DNA of 64,000 nt from Odontocerum albicorne (GCA_949825065.1 OX463862.1:18077246-18141245); one strand, 5' to 3'. Counted from the first letter of the stretch, positions 34,207 through 46,149 are shown. Program-made: numbers and translations. Notes: a model not told the origin generated them from the letters alone.

Positions 34207-34350
34207 CTAGATGGTTTCTCTGGCCTGGTTGGTAAGACGCTTGCCTTCCAGTCCAGAGGTTTCGGGTTCGACTCACGTTGGAACTCAGATATTAAAAAAA
34301 ATCCAGTCTGGTTTTTACTTAAGGTTACCTATTGGGGCCAAGATAATGTC
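34207..34350 (+). repeat. SINE S1 head
   Basis: CTGGCCTGGTTGGTAAGACG (A box) and TCGGGTTCGACTCACGTTGG (B box) are followed by AATCCAGTCTGGTTTTTACT. Not a functional tRNA: there is no matching acceptor stem. Confidence 0.75.
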
Positions 34351-34494
34351 CGCATCACCAATTTTCATACATTCTGAGATCCCATACCCATAAAAAAACA
34401 CTAGCAGTCTTTGTAGGTTGAATATAATACAAATATCCGATGGCAAGAATATTTAAGTTCTAAGACAAACATTAATTAGTAATTTTTTTTATGA

Positions 34495-34823
34495 CGCTGT
34501 TTTTGTGTTAAATTGTAATAATTATTTATAATGAGCGCTTATAAGCACAGAATAACAAAATATCAGATAACTGTATTACGCTTTTTGTGTTAAACTGTAA
34601 TAATTATTTATAATGAGCGCTTATAAGCACAGAATAACAAAATATCAGATAACTGTATTACGCTTTTTGTGTTAAACTGTAATAATTATTTATAATGAGC
34701 GCTTATAAGCACAGAATAACAAAATATCAGATAACTGTATAACGCTTTTGTGTTAAACTGTAATAATTATTTATAATGAGCGCTTATAAGCACAGAATAA
34801 CAAAATATCAGATAACTGTATTA
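34495..34823. repeat. 82-bp tandem repeat, four copies
   Basis: Units start CGCT(GT)TTTTTGTGTTAAA at 34495, 34579, 34661 and 34743, almost identical apart from T-run length. Each carries the 10-bp palindrome GCTTATAAGC. Confidence 0.95.
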
Positions 34824-35049
34824 CGCTTTTTGCTACTCTCCAATAATAACAGTACCAGGCAATATAGTGAATGGTAGGTGATACAATGTGTTTACTGATC
34901 CGATCATTTCAAGAGGACCAAAGCTGACTTCATAGTGGAACCTTGTTCACAACATAAGGATATACGAGTATAATCGAAACTTGTACGTTGCAAAAACGTA
35001 ATAGAAGTTAGATAAATTTAATAGAAAATTAAAACGCTATTTAGAATTT

Positions 35050-35430
35050 AGGGAAAAAAACAATGTATGACAGAAAAACAAATGATGACATTAGAATAGA
35101 ATATTGAGTAAAAGAAAACGTAGTGCGTATGATGATTAAGATGATTCAACCACGTAGAAATAATAAATGATAAAATATTAATATAAATAATCTATACGAG
35201 TTTTTTAAAAGGCATGAAAAATTTGTGAAGATCTAGAAAAACGAAACTTGACCATATTAATCAAATTCTGAAAGAGGTAGGAGTCAAAACCTTGTATAAC
35301 AGAAGATAATGCATGTATATATGTATGAAAGTGGCAAAAGCGAAAGGTGTAAAGCAAGTTAAAATAACGTGCTTACATGTTACCCCAATAGAGATATGAC
35401 GGGCTGGTGATGATGATGATGATGATGAGG
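35050..35430 (+). pseudogene. degenerate RTE-like RT C-terminus plus (GAT)n
   Basis: Follows the RTE order (DIRIEYXVKENVVRMM, HVEIINDKILI, VKI-KNET-P) with breaks. It ends in a GATGATGATGATGATGAT run at about 35407-35430. Confidence 0.5.
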
Positions 35431-35484
35431 AATCTGGAGTAACTGGTCACCAGTTCATAAGCAGAATAATATCCCGAACATTCC

Positions 35485-35535
35485 TAGTTGGTTGGAAGAG
35501 ATTACCACGTGGTAATAAGACTGTTGTAATAATAA
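35485..35535 (+). repeat. SINE/LINE tail fragment
   Basis: AGTTGGTTGGAAGAGATTAC, CACGTGGTAATAAG, TGTAATAATAAA. Confidence 0.55.
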
Positions 35536-35814
35536 AAAACATGTCAGTATATTAATTATTGTTAAGGCTGTGGATGTTTTTAATATTGAGACTAAAAAAA
35601 AGATTAAATTTGGTCTCAATATTATAACTAATCATGTCACCATGAGTAATGGTCTTCTATTCAACCTACACATATTCACCATTCAAATATCAACCCTTTG
35701 ACTTTGTCTACACATTCCTTCCCTATACTAGCCACTAAGTCTTCTTTTTCTTTACCAATGGCCACTTACAAATATATTTTACGCATATAATATAGTATTT
35801 ATACTTAAGTTAAT

Positions 35815-36000
35815 ACTGTGGAGGTTTAAATACATTTTTATTTGTTTAGTAAAACACTGTTTATTACAATTTATATAAAGTCATGTATTAAACAGTGATT
35901 TACTAAATAAATCACAAAGATGTAAGAAATTAGCCGGGAATCAAACCTTTGCGGCGAAAAAGCTCAAAAAGCATACTAACCATTCTATCACGATCAAATT
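35815..36000 (-). repeat. fold-back X scrap and reversed tRNA-like SINE
   Basis: ACTGTGGAGGTTTAAATACA with AAACACTGTTTATTACAATT matches reversed X text. Bases 35925-36000 contain GCCGGGAATCAAACCTTTGC, a reversed B box, then TACTAACCATTCTATCACG. Confidence 0.5.
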
Positions 36001-36122
36001 AGTTTAAAGTAGATATATGAACTTACGTTATACCTCAAACGTCCAGAAATATCCTTTTGAAAGTATGTTCTACTTCTGTTCTTTACAATAAAGATTATCT
36101 GGCCATTATTTATCATTTTCAG

Positions 36123-36209
36123 TCTCCAAATGTACCAACAGAGACAAAAACTGTTGCGGTCTATGTTGAATCTCTCAAGGGAGACATTCTGGACTTGACG
36201 ATATCCAAG
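36123..36209 (+). CDS. orphan exon-like block, unidentified gene
   Basis: A pyrimidine-rich acceptor TTATCATTTTCAG (ends 36122) and a donor CCAAG|GTATTT (36210) bound 87 bases, exactly 29 codons in phase 0 at both ends: SPNVPTETKTVAVYVESLKG then DILDLTISK. GC is higher than in the flanks, and the peptide alternates polar and hydrophobic residues like beta strands. I do not recognise the family and see no convincing neighbouring exon. It may be one internal exon of a gene whose other exons lie outside the window, or a chance frame. Confidence 0.4.
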
Positions 36210-37081
36210 GTATTTTTCTTTTCTTGCTTTCAAATACAATAATTTGTTACATTTTGGGCAAACTATACAACAGAGAAAACCAGATCATTAACGATGAAAA
36301 ATAATGCCACGTCTTGACGAATTTTTCAGTGAATTTCAGATGGAATGAGTTTTTTTTTATTAAACAACTTTAAATTTTTTCCTCTAAGACTTGGGATGCG
36401 GGAAAGTACTCAACAACTTACTTAAGTGACTAATGAATATTTAATCTTTTAAAATATTCAAACTATTTTTTGTAATTACGAATTTCAATGTTAAGGGTTA
36501 AGGTTGTATTGCGAATGAAAATAAATGAATATCTTGGTGACTCATTCTCTTAATGCAGCTCAGCCATCTAAAAAAAAACTTTCTTAATTCTCTACTCATT
36601 ACATTTGTCTCTATCAAACAGTTATTTGTTTGTGAAATTATTTAAAATTAACTTTTTGATTTGTTTTTTTTTTTGTATTGTGTATGAATATCAAGACGTT
36701 CTCACCAGTATATGTGGCTAAGGAATGAATATGGGGCTTTAATAAGACAATAATACTCCAGCGCAATGGGTAACCAATAAAATAGACCAGGATCGAGGGA
36801 GGAGATCCAGGAATACCCTATACACTGTACACCCCCGAATTATCCTTAAATCATCATTCATTGAGAGGTTAACCATGGGTTACTATTATTATTATTATAT
36901 GGGTAGTTTTTAGAAGACAGGGAAGGGAAACAAAACCATTTTTTTGTTTAATAATAGGCAATCCTTCACATTAGGTACAAGTATATTTATGCCACCGAAT
37001 CAAAGCCAAAAATGGAATTAAAGAGTCAGTATAAATCAAACTTTTCTATCAGGACATATATTCTTCCTCTCTCTAGCTCCA
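36210..37081. other. AT-rich, no gene seen
   Basis: No coding signal. Short ATT microsatellite near 36883-36900. Confidence 0.4.
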
Positions 37082-37240
37082 TACATCTCATATGATGACC
37101 CCTTAGCTTGATTGGTAAGATATCTGTCTTCCGACTCAAAGGTTGTTGGTTCGATGCCAGTTGGCACCCTTTTATTAAAAACGGCATCCGACTTGTTTTA
37201 AGCCGTATACGGTAAATATAAAACTGCCTATCCCACAAGG
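37082..37240 (+). repeat. SINE S1 copy
   Basis: TTAGCTTGATTGGTAAGATA (A box) and TTGTTGGTTCGATGCCAGTT (B box), then AACGGCATCCGACTTG. Confidence 0.7.
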
Positions 37241-37261
37241 GACACGCCGTGATGATATTTA

Positions 37262-37450
37262 TTTATTTAATACTTATTGCAAATCCAATCTGGCTGGCTT
37301 ATTGTCAGGCGGCAATCCAACCAACCAGACAAAAGTAAATGAAGCAAGTTATATGGTCGCAAAAAAATATTCAAATTACTATCCATTCCCACAAAATCCA
37401 TAAACACATACGTGAGCATATGCTCACAAAACCTCACAAAGACGGACAAT
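37262..37450 (-). mobile_element. CR1-like LINE 3' tail, reversed
   Basis: Reverse of 22040-22245: TTATTGTCAGGCGGCAATCC, CATATGCTCACAAAACC and GGACAATCACC, starting with the (TTTA)n run. Confidence 0.85.
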
Positions 37451-38850
37451 CACCTGAAAATTCCTTTTCATATATAGTAGGATATGTATCTCGGCCGGGG
37501 GAATGTTTGTGGGATGAGCCCGGACCTTTTAGTGTCTTCTCTCTAGAATGTATTTTTTTTGTCATCTATTTATTTTCTGTGTTTATTTTTTTTTATATAT
37601 TCTTGTTCTACGTGTTCAAGGGTGTGGGCTGAAAAACGTCTGGTGTTCCCGTGGCTGGGTTCGCCCTATATTGGTGGGATGTATCTTGGCCGAAGAGATG
37701 CTATTAGATGAGCCCAGACCTTTTGATAGCTTCTGTATTTAATATATTATCTGCAATTTATGTGTTTAAGAAGTGTTATTTAAATTTAATCTGTACATAC
37801 TATGTTGCTATCAATAACCCTATTATTTATTTATTTATTATTTATTTATTTATATTATTAATCAAAGAAAAAGGTTTGATGATATTTATGTATGTATAAA
37901 ACGCATTAAAAATGGCTGATAGAAATCAGAAAATATTTATTAAGAGATTAAGTCAACTTTAGATGATAAATCATGCGATTAGGAAGTATAACATTTAATG
38001 TATAAGGACACCTATGACTTCAGTCATATCTATTCTTTAAAAAAAATGTGCATTTCCCCTTTTACTTGATTTTTGTGGATTTTTGAGTACTATTATGTGA
38101 CTACAAATCGATCCTTTGTAAAATGAATGTTTCTAATTTAAATGTGCTTTTTTGGTGTAATGTGATTATGGTGGGATTTTTTAAACGTATGAAAGCTCTA
38201 TATATGTATCCTATTTTCTGTTTACTTTGTAAAACCTCCCTACTTTAGAATAGATACGGTACTTAGTATATTTCACTGTAAAAAATCAGGTTTCTTGCAC
38301 TTTTTAATGTAAATGATCGCTACATGACAATACAACCATCAAGTTGAGCTATAAACAACGAAATTATTTCTGCATGACAATGAGCCCATCATGTTATGCT
38401 ATAAAGAACGAAAAATTAATATAAATCTAAGGGTTGTTTGGTCAGTTAAAGATAAAATCGAAAACTTTAAAAAAATATATAACGTTTTCATTCTCCCCTT
38501 TTTGTTTTTTTTAATATTTGCGTTTCCTTTTACGCTAATATTCTTATTTTTTTACAGTTTCCCTATTTTTTGCTGGTTCAAAATCATCATCAATCATCTA
38601 TTTTGCCACTCGAGGTAGCAGTTTTGAACAAAAATATGGCTCCATAAAAAAAAACCATCCCGTTTGCTCTGAATATCCTGCCATGTCAGTTTTTGGAATT
38701 CATATTTTTCTCTCCGTATTATTCATCTAAAACACTTCCTTTATTCATTTAAAACACTTTGTTTGAATCGAGTACTTGACGTTATTCGGAAAGACAAGGT
38801 TACCAATGAGGGATTCTTTGATTGCATCGAAACGCTGAATCAAGAGGCTT
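37451..38850. other. no gene; weak internal duplication and S2 scrap
   Basis: GATGAGCCCGGACCTTTTAG (37514) and GATGAGCCCAGACCTTTTGA (37707), each preceded by GGATGTATCT(T/C)GGCCG-type text, show a diverged duplication of about 190 bp. Bases 38008-38045 carry the S2 text CCTATGACTTCAGTCATATC. Confidence 0.5.
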
Positions 38851-38854
38851 ATCA

Positions 38855-39225
38855 ATTTATTTATTTATTATTACACATGATAAGAAATATACACAATTTG
38901 CGAAAAAACAACAGGTAATTTGATTTAGACATACAATTTTAATGGATCTGGGTTTGTTGCCTTTCATTTGTCGTATCCCCAGTAAACTAGGCTTTTGCCT
39001 GTATCTCACTGAGGATATTTAGCATGAAAAAATAAATCGATATTTCTTTCCGATTTTTGATTACACAAAAACAAAACCCCGTTGCGCGCTCTCATCAACC
39101 TGACAAACAGTGACACTCAACTACAACTGGAAACATCTTGCCAAATTCAACTCCTCACACATCATCCCTCCAGAAAGACCAAAAATATTCATCCCACAAT
39201 ATACCGCACACAATCATAAGAATAA
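38855..39225 (-). mobile_element. LINE-A 3' end, reversed
   Basis: ATTACACATGATAAGAAATA, GGGTTTGTTGCCTTTCATTT, AACAAAACCCCGTTGCGCGC and ACAGTGACACTCAACTACAA match the reverse of 46740-47080 at high identity. Confidence 0.88.
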
Positions 39226-40585
39226 AAATTAAAATTAAAACAAAAAATACACAGAAACACAAATACAAAAACAACCAAAATTAAAACACCAAGAAGAAAC
39301 CCACACTCACGAACTCACACAAATCTTTTCCACTCGTCATTCATCCTGAAATAATACATCAATATACATTCTCAAATTGGCAAATATGCGACGAAAATTG
39401 GCAAACTGAAAGATAAAGTATAGTACTGAAAACTGATCACATGAACCTAGCTTAACTCATTAGAACCTAGTTTAAGTAATTCAATATAGAAATGAAACCT
39501 GTCCATCTTATATGATATATACCAGGAGAAGAGGATAAATGCTTTTCACATGCATTGTTTGAGTCAAATACTTGGTGTAAACTAGCATGACAAGCTTATT
39601 AATGAGGAAGTTGTCAATTGCACCGGTATGTCATCAGATGTAGGTCTCCCTGAAGAAAAAATAAATCTTTAACTTCCATACATCAATTGTTGGACATTAT
39701 CACATTGCAATACACCCACCAGATTGTCTCAAAGTAAACCAGTTGTTTAGCACACCTGCTGAAGTTTCAAAGAAATTAAATTTATTATTAGAAAGATACC
39801 GAGTGTACAAAAGTAAATAAATAGGAATAAAAGGGTCACGTTAAGTCTAAATATCATAAGTTGAGGTGTTAAGAAAGAGCAGTAAAACGAATTCTTACAG
39901 AAATAACCCCTATTCCAGAAACACAATTCCCAATAGAGCCTCTTTTTTCAATGAAAGTTCGATAACAAATAGAAATTTAACGGATAAACGATACCTTTTT
40001 CTATATAGTGTAGTGAAGTTTTCTATATGGAGTTGAAGAATAAACATTAACTCAGGTACTTAAGGTAGTAAATAGATGATCAGCCTATCGTGTGTATTAA
40101 CACTACCAAAAACCTTAGCATCTTGTTCAACAGTAAACTTACATTTGGTTCTTATATCGAGTGCTCGATTGTGTTTATTTGCTAATACAGTTCCTGGATT
40201 TGTAATAAGAGCCCCTAGGGCGAATGGTAGTGGCCCTATTATAAGATCTCTATATAATTCACTGTTTTGCAGGAGATTAGAGTGTTGTTAGATCATACGA
40301 TATTCGAGAGGAAACCAGATCTCCCTAATGGTTTAGCGAGTCCAAAAGAGATAGCTGTAATAGTTTTATTGTAAAGAGTATGGTGAATTTTACTAATGGC
40401 TGTATCTCAAATTTTAATGGGTATGCTAACATTAAGACTGTCGTGAATCGATATTCTTTTCGGCGCTGTCTTCACGATTTCAGCGTTAAGAGATAGATGT
40501 TCACCACGTACTTGTACAACTGCATGTTGTTGATATGATTATGCTTGCTGAAATTGAAGACATAAAACAAATTAAACCTTTAACG
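39226..40585. other. unassigned; possible old TE coding remnant at 40050-40560
   Basis: No intact gene. Bases 40076-40291 are open on + and 40430-40560 read HLSLNAEIVKTAPKRI on the reverse strand, but neither could be matched to a known protein. Confidence 0.35.
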
Positions 40586-40589
40586 CCTA

Positions 40590-41235
40590 CTTAGAGGTTT
40601 GAAAATTAATGAAGCAAAATAAAAGGTTATATACAGAGGTGAAGTAAAAAATATGTGCGATTGAAAGTGACATTGAAAGAAGGTAAGCGATAGCGAACAA
40701 GGTAAATTGAGCAATTAATGTAATATACAATATAACAACCGCGTTATATATGACCAAATATAATAGTGTGTTGGTATCCACCTTGATGTATGAAAGTGAA
40801 ACTTGTACTTGTTAGTAGAAGGATTAAAGTAAAATTAATCCTGTGGAGATAAGTACACTAAGAAAAAACTGTATTGTTAATGCATGAAAAAAGGGGGAAT
40901 GAAGATTTCAGAAATGAATGGATAAATAAATTGAATGTTTTAAATAATATGAAAAAAGGAGCTTTACGATAGTTTGGATATGTGGAAAGAATGAAATAAT
41001 GACTAAGCGAGTATATATGTATAGGTCAGAAGTGCAAGGTGTGCGTGGATGAGATAGACCAAAGAAAATATGCTCGTAGTTGGATCAAATCTACCAAATT
41101 TCGAAAAAAGATAAAGTTAGAAGAATAAATAATACAAGATTGTATGAATGTGAAGGAGGCGAAAGTTGTGTGCTTGGAAATAAAAGTTTGGAACTATAAT
41201 CTCTCTGTCTATCCCCTACAGAACACGACGTGATG
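40590..41235 (+). pseudogene. degenerate RTE-like RT C-terminal region
   Basis: Longer than most copies: LMYESETCTC near 40790, ALRXFGYVERMK at 40970-40995, GVRGXDRPKKI at 41040, MNVKEAKVVCL near 41150. Many stops. Confidence 0.65.
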
Positions 41236-41649
41236 ATCTGTATGTTATGTATCAAAAAATAAATTGCCGAAATCACGAGTTTAGTTTTACGCAAGTTCTA
41301 GGGAAAGTAATCATTGGGTTAAGATATGTCGCGTCATAACTTCCCATCAAGTGTCTGCTTGATTATTCTCAGACCATAAACACTACGGATTTATAGCGTG
41401 TGGTGGGATGCTGTATGAAATGTTATCTCGCGAGACAAGATACGTTTGGTCTCGGGCCGGGAGTACGAGTATATGGCGGCTGGAGTTAACATCAAATTGT
41501 GAATTAGATAGCTGATGAATTATTGCACAAGCAACGAGTTCTGGGATGATACTTAAGTTGACGAACTTCGTGGCCAAGTTATAAGCTCTCGGTATAAAAC
41601 TTTATGTAACATCATTATCATACCATGTTCCTTATTAGGGTAGGCAGAG
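41236..41649. other. no gene seen
   Basis: TACGAGTATA at 41464. Short chance frames only. Confidence 0.4.
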
Positions 41650-41945
41650 TGAACTGATCAGAGGCAGAGTCAAATATGCCCTCGAAGAGTCCTCCGATTC
41701 TTTGGGCACATTGCTCGTGGCCGATGAAACAGTTTGGAGATTTTTTGTGGTAACTGGAGGCGTGGAAGCACGACGCACAAGGGGAGTAATTCCAAAGTAT
41801 TGGAATGATCAAATGAGAGATGCAATTGGACTACCATTAACATCCATCCCTGCACTACGCGCCTTTCGAGGCGCGTAGTGCAGGGATGGATGGAAAGGAG
41901 TAGTCAGAGGCTATCATGGGGGCCACGATGCTCAGTCGTGAGCTA
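41650..41945 (+). pseudogene. second LINE family (E-RT), ORF2 C-terminus
   Basis: FFGHIARGR-stop-NSLE, then RFFVVTGGVEARRTRGVIPK, YWNDQMRDAIGLPLTS, and after the hairpin GWKGVVRGYHGGHDAQS-stop. This matches the conserved 'FGHI.R......LE....G..EGRR.RGR....W.DQ' C-terminus of endonuclease-RT elements. A related reversed copy is at 56176-56510. Confidence 0.75.
41841..41892. repeat. perfect hairpin, 24-bp arms, TTCG loop
   Basis: The left arm starts CATCCATCCCTGCACTACG (41841-41864), then TTCG (41865-41868), then the exact reverse complement (41869-41892). Confidence 0.97.
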
Positions 41946-42539
41946 CGCATGATACGAGTATATCTTGAATTGTTTTTTATAAGGTTTTGATGCATTTTGT
42001 TATGAAATTGTCACTGTGGTAGGTTAAGAACTCGTAAGTGTCGTTTATTTTGTATTTAAATTTACCTTTTAAATAACTTAAAGGTAAATTTCTGCTGAAG
42101 TGTCAGATAAACTTTTTGCTAATCACGAGTTGAATAATTAAATAAATACTAAATAGAATGAACAGGGCATCCATTGTACAATGGATAGAAGGATGGAGAG
42201 ACGATGACGCGGTCGTCATCAAGAATTCAGCAGCAAATCAGAACTAGCAGGCCTCCAGGGATGAGACGAAGAGATTGTTTCAGTCTGGTGCCACTAACTA
42301 GGTAACATATGATCCAACTTTCATGTTTTCAGAGGATAGGGTGGTGTCCGTGATGTAAAAGGAAATTAATCTTAAGTATGGGAGTAAACTATGTGTTGTC
42401 TGCATCATCATCATCCCACCGTGTCCCTATTGGAGCAGGTGGATAGAATATATATCCACTTCTAAAATTTTCGATCGATTAGAAAAAGTTACTTGACACA
42501 CTCTTTAACGTGAGAGGTTGAGTGTTTTTATGGAATCAC

Positions 42540-43095
42540 GCTGTTTCCCCGTCGGGATAGGCAGAAAATAGAGCGTCATATTTTCTTATCTCGATACACA
42601 TATTTCACTTCCATATCCATACACCTACTTAGATTTCTCTTCTTAATTTTCCTTCTTTAAAAATATCATTCACTTGGTCCAACCATACTTTGCTTCGTAT
42701 TTCTCTACCCCATCTTCTACTCACTTCATTTGCAGTCTATATATTTTTTACTTTACGATAGGTTTTTTTTTCTTGCATGTTGTCGAAAGTCTTTAAAATA
42801 ATCTCTAATTCTGGGATCGTAGAGGCATTGGTGCGCCTTACAGTCCATAAGATGCGGAACATTCGCCACTAACATCACATCTTGAAGGTATCTAACGTTT
42901 TTCATTTCTTTTATCTCATCGTCCATGTTTCCACTCCATAAAGTGCCATGGAAAATATTAAATAAGAGACTTAACTAGACGGATTTTGATTCTTCTAAGT
43001 ATAAACCGGTTAGCCTATATCTTTGTCAGGCTTGTTAAAGCTGATTTTGCCATTCCAATTCATTTTCGGATCTCTGTTTCCTATCCTCCATTCCT
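42540..43095 (-). pseudogene. RTE-like RT, longer C-terminal region
   Basis: Reading the reverse strand from 43095: RIKIRLVKSLIW, FLYGVETWT, WRMFRISWTVRRTNAST, IPELEIILKTF, then 42720-42540 with the KVWLDQVNDI and AYPDGETA-like ends. These are hallmarks of the RTE-type RT thumb/C-terminus. Frames are interrupted. Confidence 0.75.
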
Positions 43096-43734
43096 CGAAA
43101 TAAGAGTTTTAAATCAAAAACTTTAATGTTTCCGGCTGTCAAATAGAGATATAGAACTATTAACCATAATACAAGTTAATTGGGTGTAATTAAATTAAAA
43201 CAATTAGAGATCATACAAAGTTAAACAGTTCCTCCTGGATGGTGACATTAATGCCCTCAAGTTATATTACGAGTCAAACTAAGTTTAGGTCACGATCTCC
43301 AAGTACCGAGAGCTAAGTTGGAATTGATTTTAATCTCGAGGTGGTGCCACTAATCCGTACCTGTTACCGGAACGATTCCATAAATCAGAAGGTGCTGTTA
43401 AATATTAATTACACTCTATTGAAGTGTGGGATGGACGAGAATAAGTCAGGAGTAAGGAGGTGATAGCAGGACCGGTGCTAGTTATTTTTAATTTCGATAT
43501 TTAACGAATCAGTTTCACTAATCCTAAGCATGATGAATAATAATTGGACACTGCCCTATAAAAAACACAGAGAACGTGATCCTCAAATCATATTTTGTAG
43601 TACTGCGATGGTAATCGAGTTAATTATTTCCGAAGGTATCTCCATTCAGCCATATATCGGTTCATCTTCGGACCGTTTGGCTACTCTGATCTAGTGACGT
43701 CAAAGGATAGTTTTACTACATTCGAAGTTTTATG
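43096..43734. other. no gene seen
   Basis: Unique-looking sequence without coding or repeat signal. Confidence 0.4.
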
Positions 43735-44046
43735 TGAAAGTACTGGCATATTGCTAGGGTGTTTAAACTAGCCTGAAAGTACTGGCATATTGCTAGGGTG
43801 TTTAAACTAGCCTGAAAGTACTGACGTATTGCTAGGGTGTTTAAACTAACCTGAAAGTACTGGCATATTGCTAGGATGTTTAAACTAGCCTGAAAGTACT
43901 GGCATATTGCTAGGGTGTTTAAACTAGCATGAAAGTACTGACGTATTGCTAGGGTGTTTAAACTAGCCTGAAAGTACTGGCATATTGATAGGGTGTTTAA
44001 ACTAGCCTGAAAGTACTGGCATATTGCTAGGGTGCTGAAACTTCAG
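43735..44046. repeat. 39-bp tandem repeat, eight copies
   Basis: Unit TGAAAGTACTGGCATATTGC then TAGGGTGTTTAAACTAGCC. A CTGACGTATT variant marks the third and sixth copies. The last copy degenerates. Confidence 0.95.
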
Positions 44047-44216
44047 GTACATTTACTGTGGTTCGAGTTATTTTCCTTCTGCCGTGACAAAAAATAAATA
44101 TTTTGATCTTCTATTGCAGATCCCGATGAATGGTTGGATCGAACGGTCCAGTATGTACGAGTGGAGAGAGTCTTTTCCTTGAGAGAAAGAAATTCTTGAT
44201 CACGTCTTCTTCTAGT

Positions 44217-44350
44217 GGACTTTATATAGGTTCATGGCCTTGCGGTAAAGCACTGGACATCCGTGCGGAAGGTCGTCGGTTCGAACCCCGCGCTGTGCCA
44301 CTCCTCTCGAATGCCACATTATTCACAAAAATAAATAAACAAAACAAACA
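44217..44350 (+). repeat. SINE S2 head
   Basis: TGGCCTTGCGGTAAAGCACT and GTCGGTTCGAACCCCGCGC form A- and B-box-like elements, followed by TCGAATGCCACATT and an A-rich run. Confidence 0.7.
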
Positions 44351-45154
44351 TTTTTTTTAAATAAGTTGAAGGGCTGTAAGCTTATCACAAAAAACATTTC
44401 AGTAAATTTTAAATCTTTGAAGAAAAAAAACAAAATTGGTAACTTAAGGTGATGCCAAGACTTCAATAAATTGTCACCTCAAGATTTAACGTGAAAACGA
44501 CTGTGGAGACAGTCTCCTTATCTAGAATTTGTGATCAAAGGCGCTCTTACAATTAATGCGGCCCAGTGGTCTACATGAGTGAATCCCTAATATCCAAGAT
44601 CGTTTCCTATTTGCCCCACGTACTGGGCGGGTCTCACTTTGAGAATGCCTAACATTCCGTGGTTTTAAATAAAACCCATACGTCTAGGAGGAATTCGGGA
44701 AATTTATATTGTACGGCTGTCTATAAGGATTCAACATATAAAAAGAATTTATATTCCTAGAACAATAAAGAAATATTAAAAAAAAAAGAAATTATGTATT
44801 GTATATACCGCCGTCTGACAACAACCAAATTTGAAAATTCCAGCTGAATAAACTTCCCCAAGGATATATAGTACATATATGTCTAAATTATTTTCTGCGT
44901 ATTTAAGATTTCTAAGCTTTTTCTTATTCCAAAACAATTTATTGTAAATACTCGTAGATAATAATACTCGTTAACGTAATATCAGTCTTCCCCTTGATAA
45001 GTTTTTAGTAACGCAGTTTTGTTTGAAATAATTAAATTGTGCACGTTTGTTGTCTTTATATAATCTATAATATACCTATATTCGTATTATTCAAGCTTTT
45101 TGTGATACGAAACCTCTCTTTACACTTAAGGCTGACCTCTCTTACACTTACTGA
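44351..45154. other. AT-rich, no gene seen
   Basis: Chance frames only. TACTCGTAG at about 44949. Confidence 0.4.
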
Positions 45155-45510
45155 CCAAGTTAAGGTGCTTGGTCGTGCGATAACGTTCTAGACTTTGAAG
45201 GTCGCCGATTCGAACTCCGCTCTGTGCACTCTCCTCGAATGATACAGACCTTTTCTCCACCAATTCAGGGGTACAAGAATATCAATGGCTTAGGTAATAT
45301 CTATTCTTTCAAAAAGAGAAAAAAAAGTGCCGGTGTGCTCCGATCGTCTCACTTCGGTGTGCCATTGGATCCAGTACAACGGTGTGGCCGGTGAGTTTGC
45401 TGGTGTGTAACGGCTCACTTAAAAAAAGCTCCATGGCACAGCATCGCTTTCCAGCTTAATTGACGTTGGAATGGCGAAGGGGTTTTTGACTACGAGGTCC
45501 AATAACGATT
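45155..45510 (+). repeat. composite SINE S2, near full length
   Basis: GGTGCTTGGTCGTGCGATAA and CGCCGATTCGAACTCCGCTC (head), AATATCTATTCTTTC (body), GATCGTCTCACTTCGGTGTG and TTGACGTTGGAATGGCGAAG (3' half). The same structure lies reversed at 19025-19425. Confidence 0.7.
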
Positions 45511-45789
45511 GATCGATAACCATGTTGACATTACAAAGTCATTTCACAGAAAAGCAGTAATTTCAATAGAATATTTTTTTTACGTTTTTTATATCAACTT
45601 ATTAAATATTTCGCTTATTGATAATAATATTATTAAGTTTTATTTGTATTTATACAAATATTTAAATAATTTTAATGATATTTGCATTAAAAATAATGTC
45701 AAATTTTTTAATAAATACAGTACACGAATAATTAGGTTTACTCACAATACGATAATTCTCGTTGAAATATAAATGTAAACGAAAAATTA

Positions 45790-46010
45790 CAAAGAATGAT
45801 ATACCCATACCACCACGACGTTCCACTATCGGGGGTAGGAAGAGAAAACAGAGCGCCAGACTTGCATATTGCTGCACATTTTTTCACTGCATACATTTTT
45901 ATATTTGCTTCTTTCAAAGTATCTTTAAATTGATCCAACCATACTTTCCTAGGAATTATTTTCTACAACCATGCCTACCACTCACATTTGCTTTATCAAT
46001 ATTTCTTCAC
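45790..46010 (-). pseudogene. degenerate RTE-like RT C-terminus
   Basis: Reverse text around TTGATCCAACCATACTTTCC (KVWLDQ) and ACGACGTTCCACTATCGGGG, the decayed 3' portion. Confidence 0.5.
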
Positions 46011-46039
46011 TCAGCTTTGTTAGCCAATTTCATATATTA

Positions 46040-46125
46040 TAATTTGTTTTATCAAACACTGTTCATTCCACTTCATGTGACGGTATAACCCTACCGGTTT
46101 CAAGGTTTTCGTGAACACAAATCTA
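46040..46125 (-). repeat. fold-back X, truncated
   Basis: TTTGTTTTATCAAACACTGT, GACGGTATAACCCTACCGGT and TTCAAGGTTTTCGTG. It lies directly upstream of the LINE-A RT. Confidence 0.7.
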
Positions 46126-46149
46126 CCTTAACAAATCCTCTAATTTACA

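Noticed and set aside
34207..34285. Possible tRNA gene
   Set aside because: A and B boxes are present, but there is no consistent acceptor stem and the sequence continues into SINE body. The same holds for 47320-47385, 60210-60290 and 63670-63745.
35400..35430. (GAT)n run as part of an acidic coding region
   Set aside because: Simple microsatellite at the edge of an RTE fragment. The frames around it are broken.
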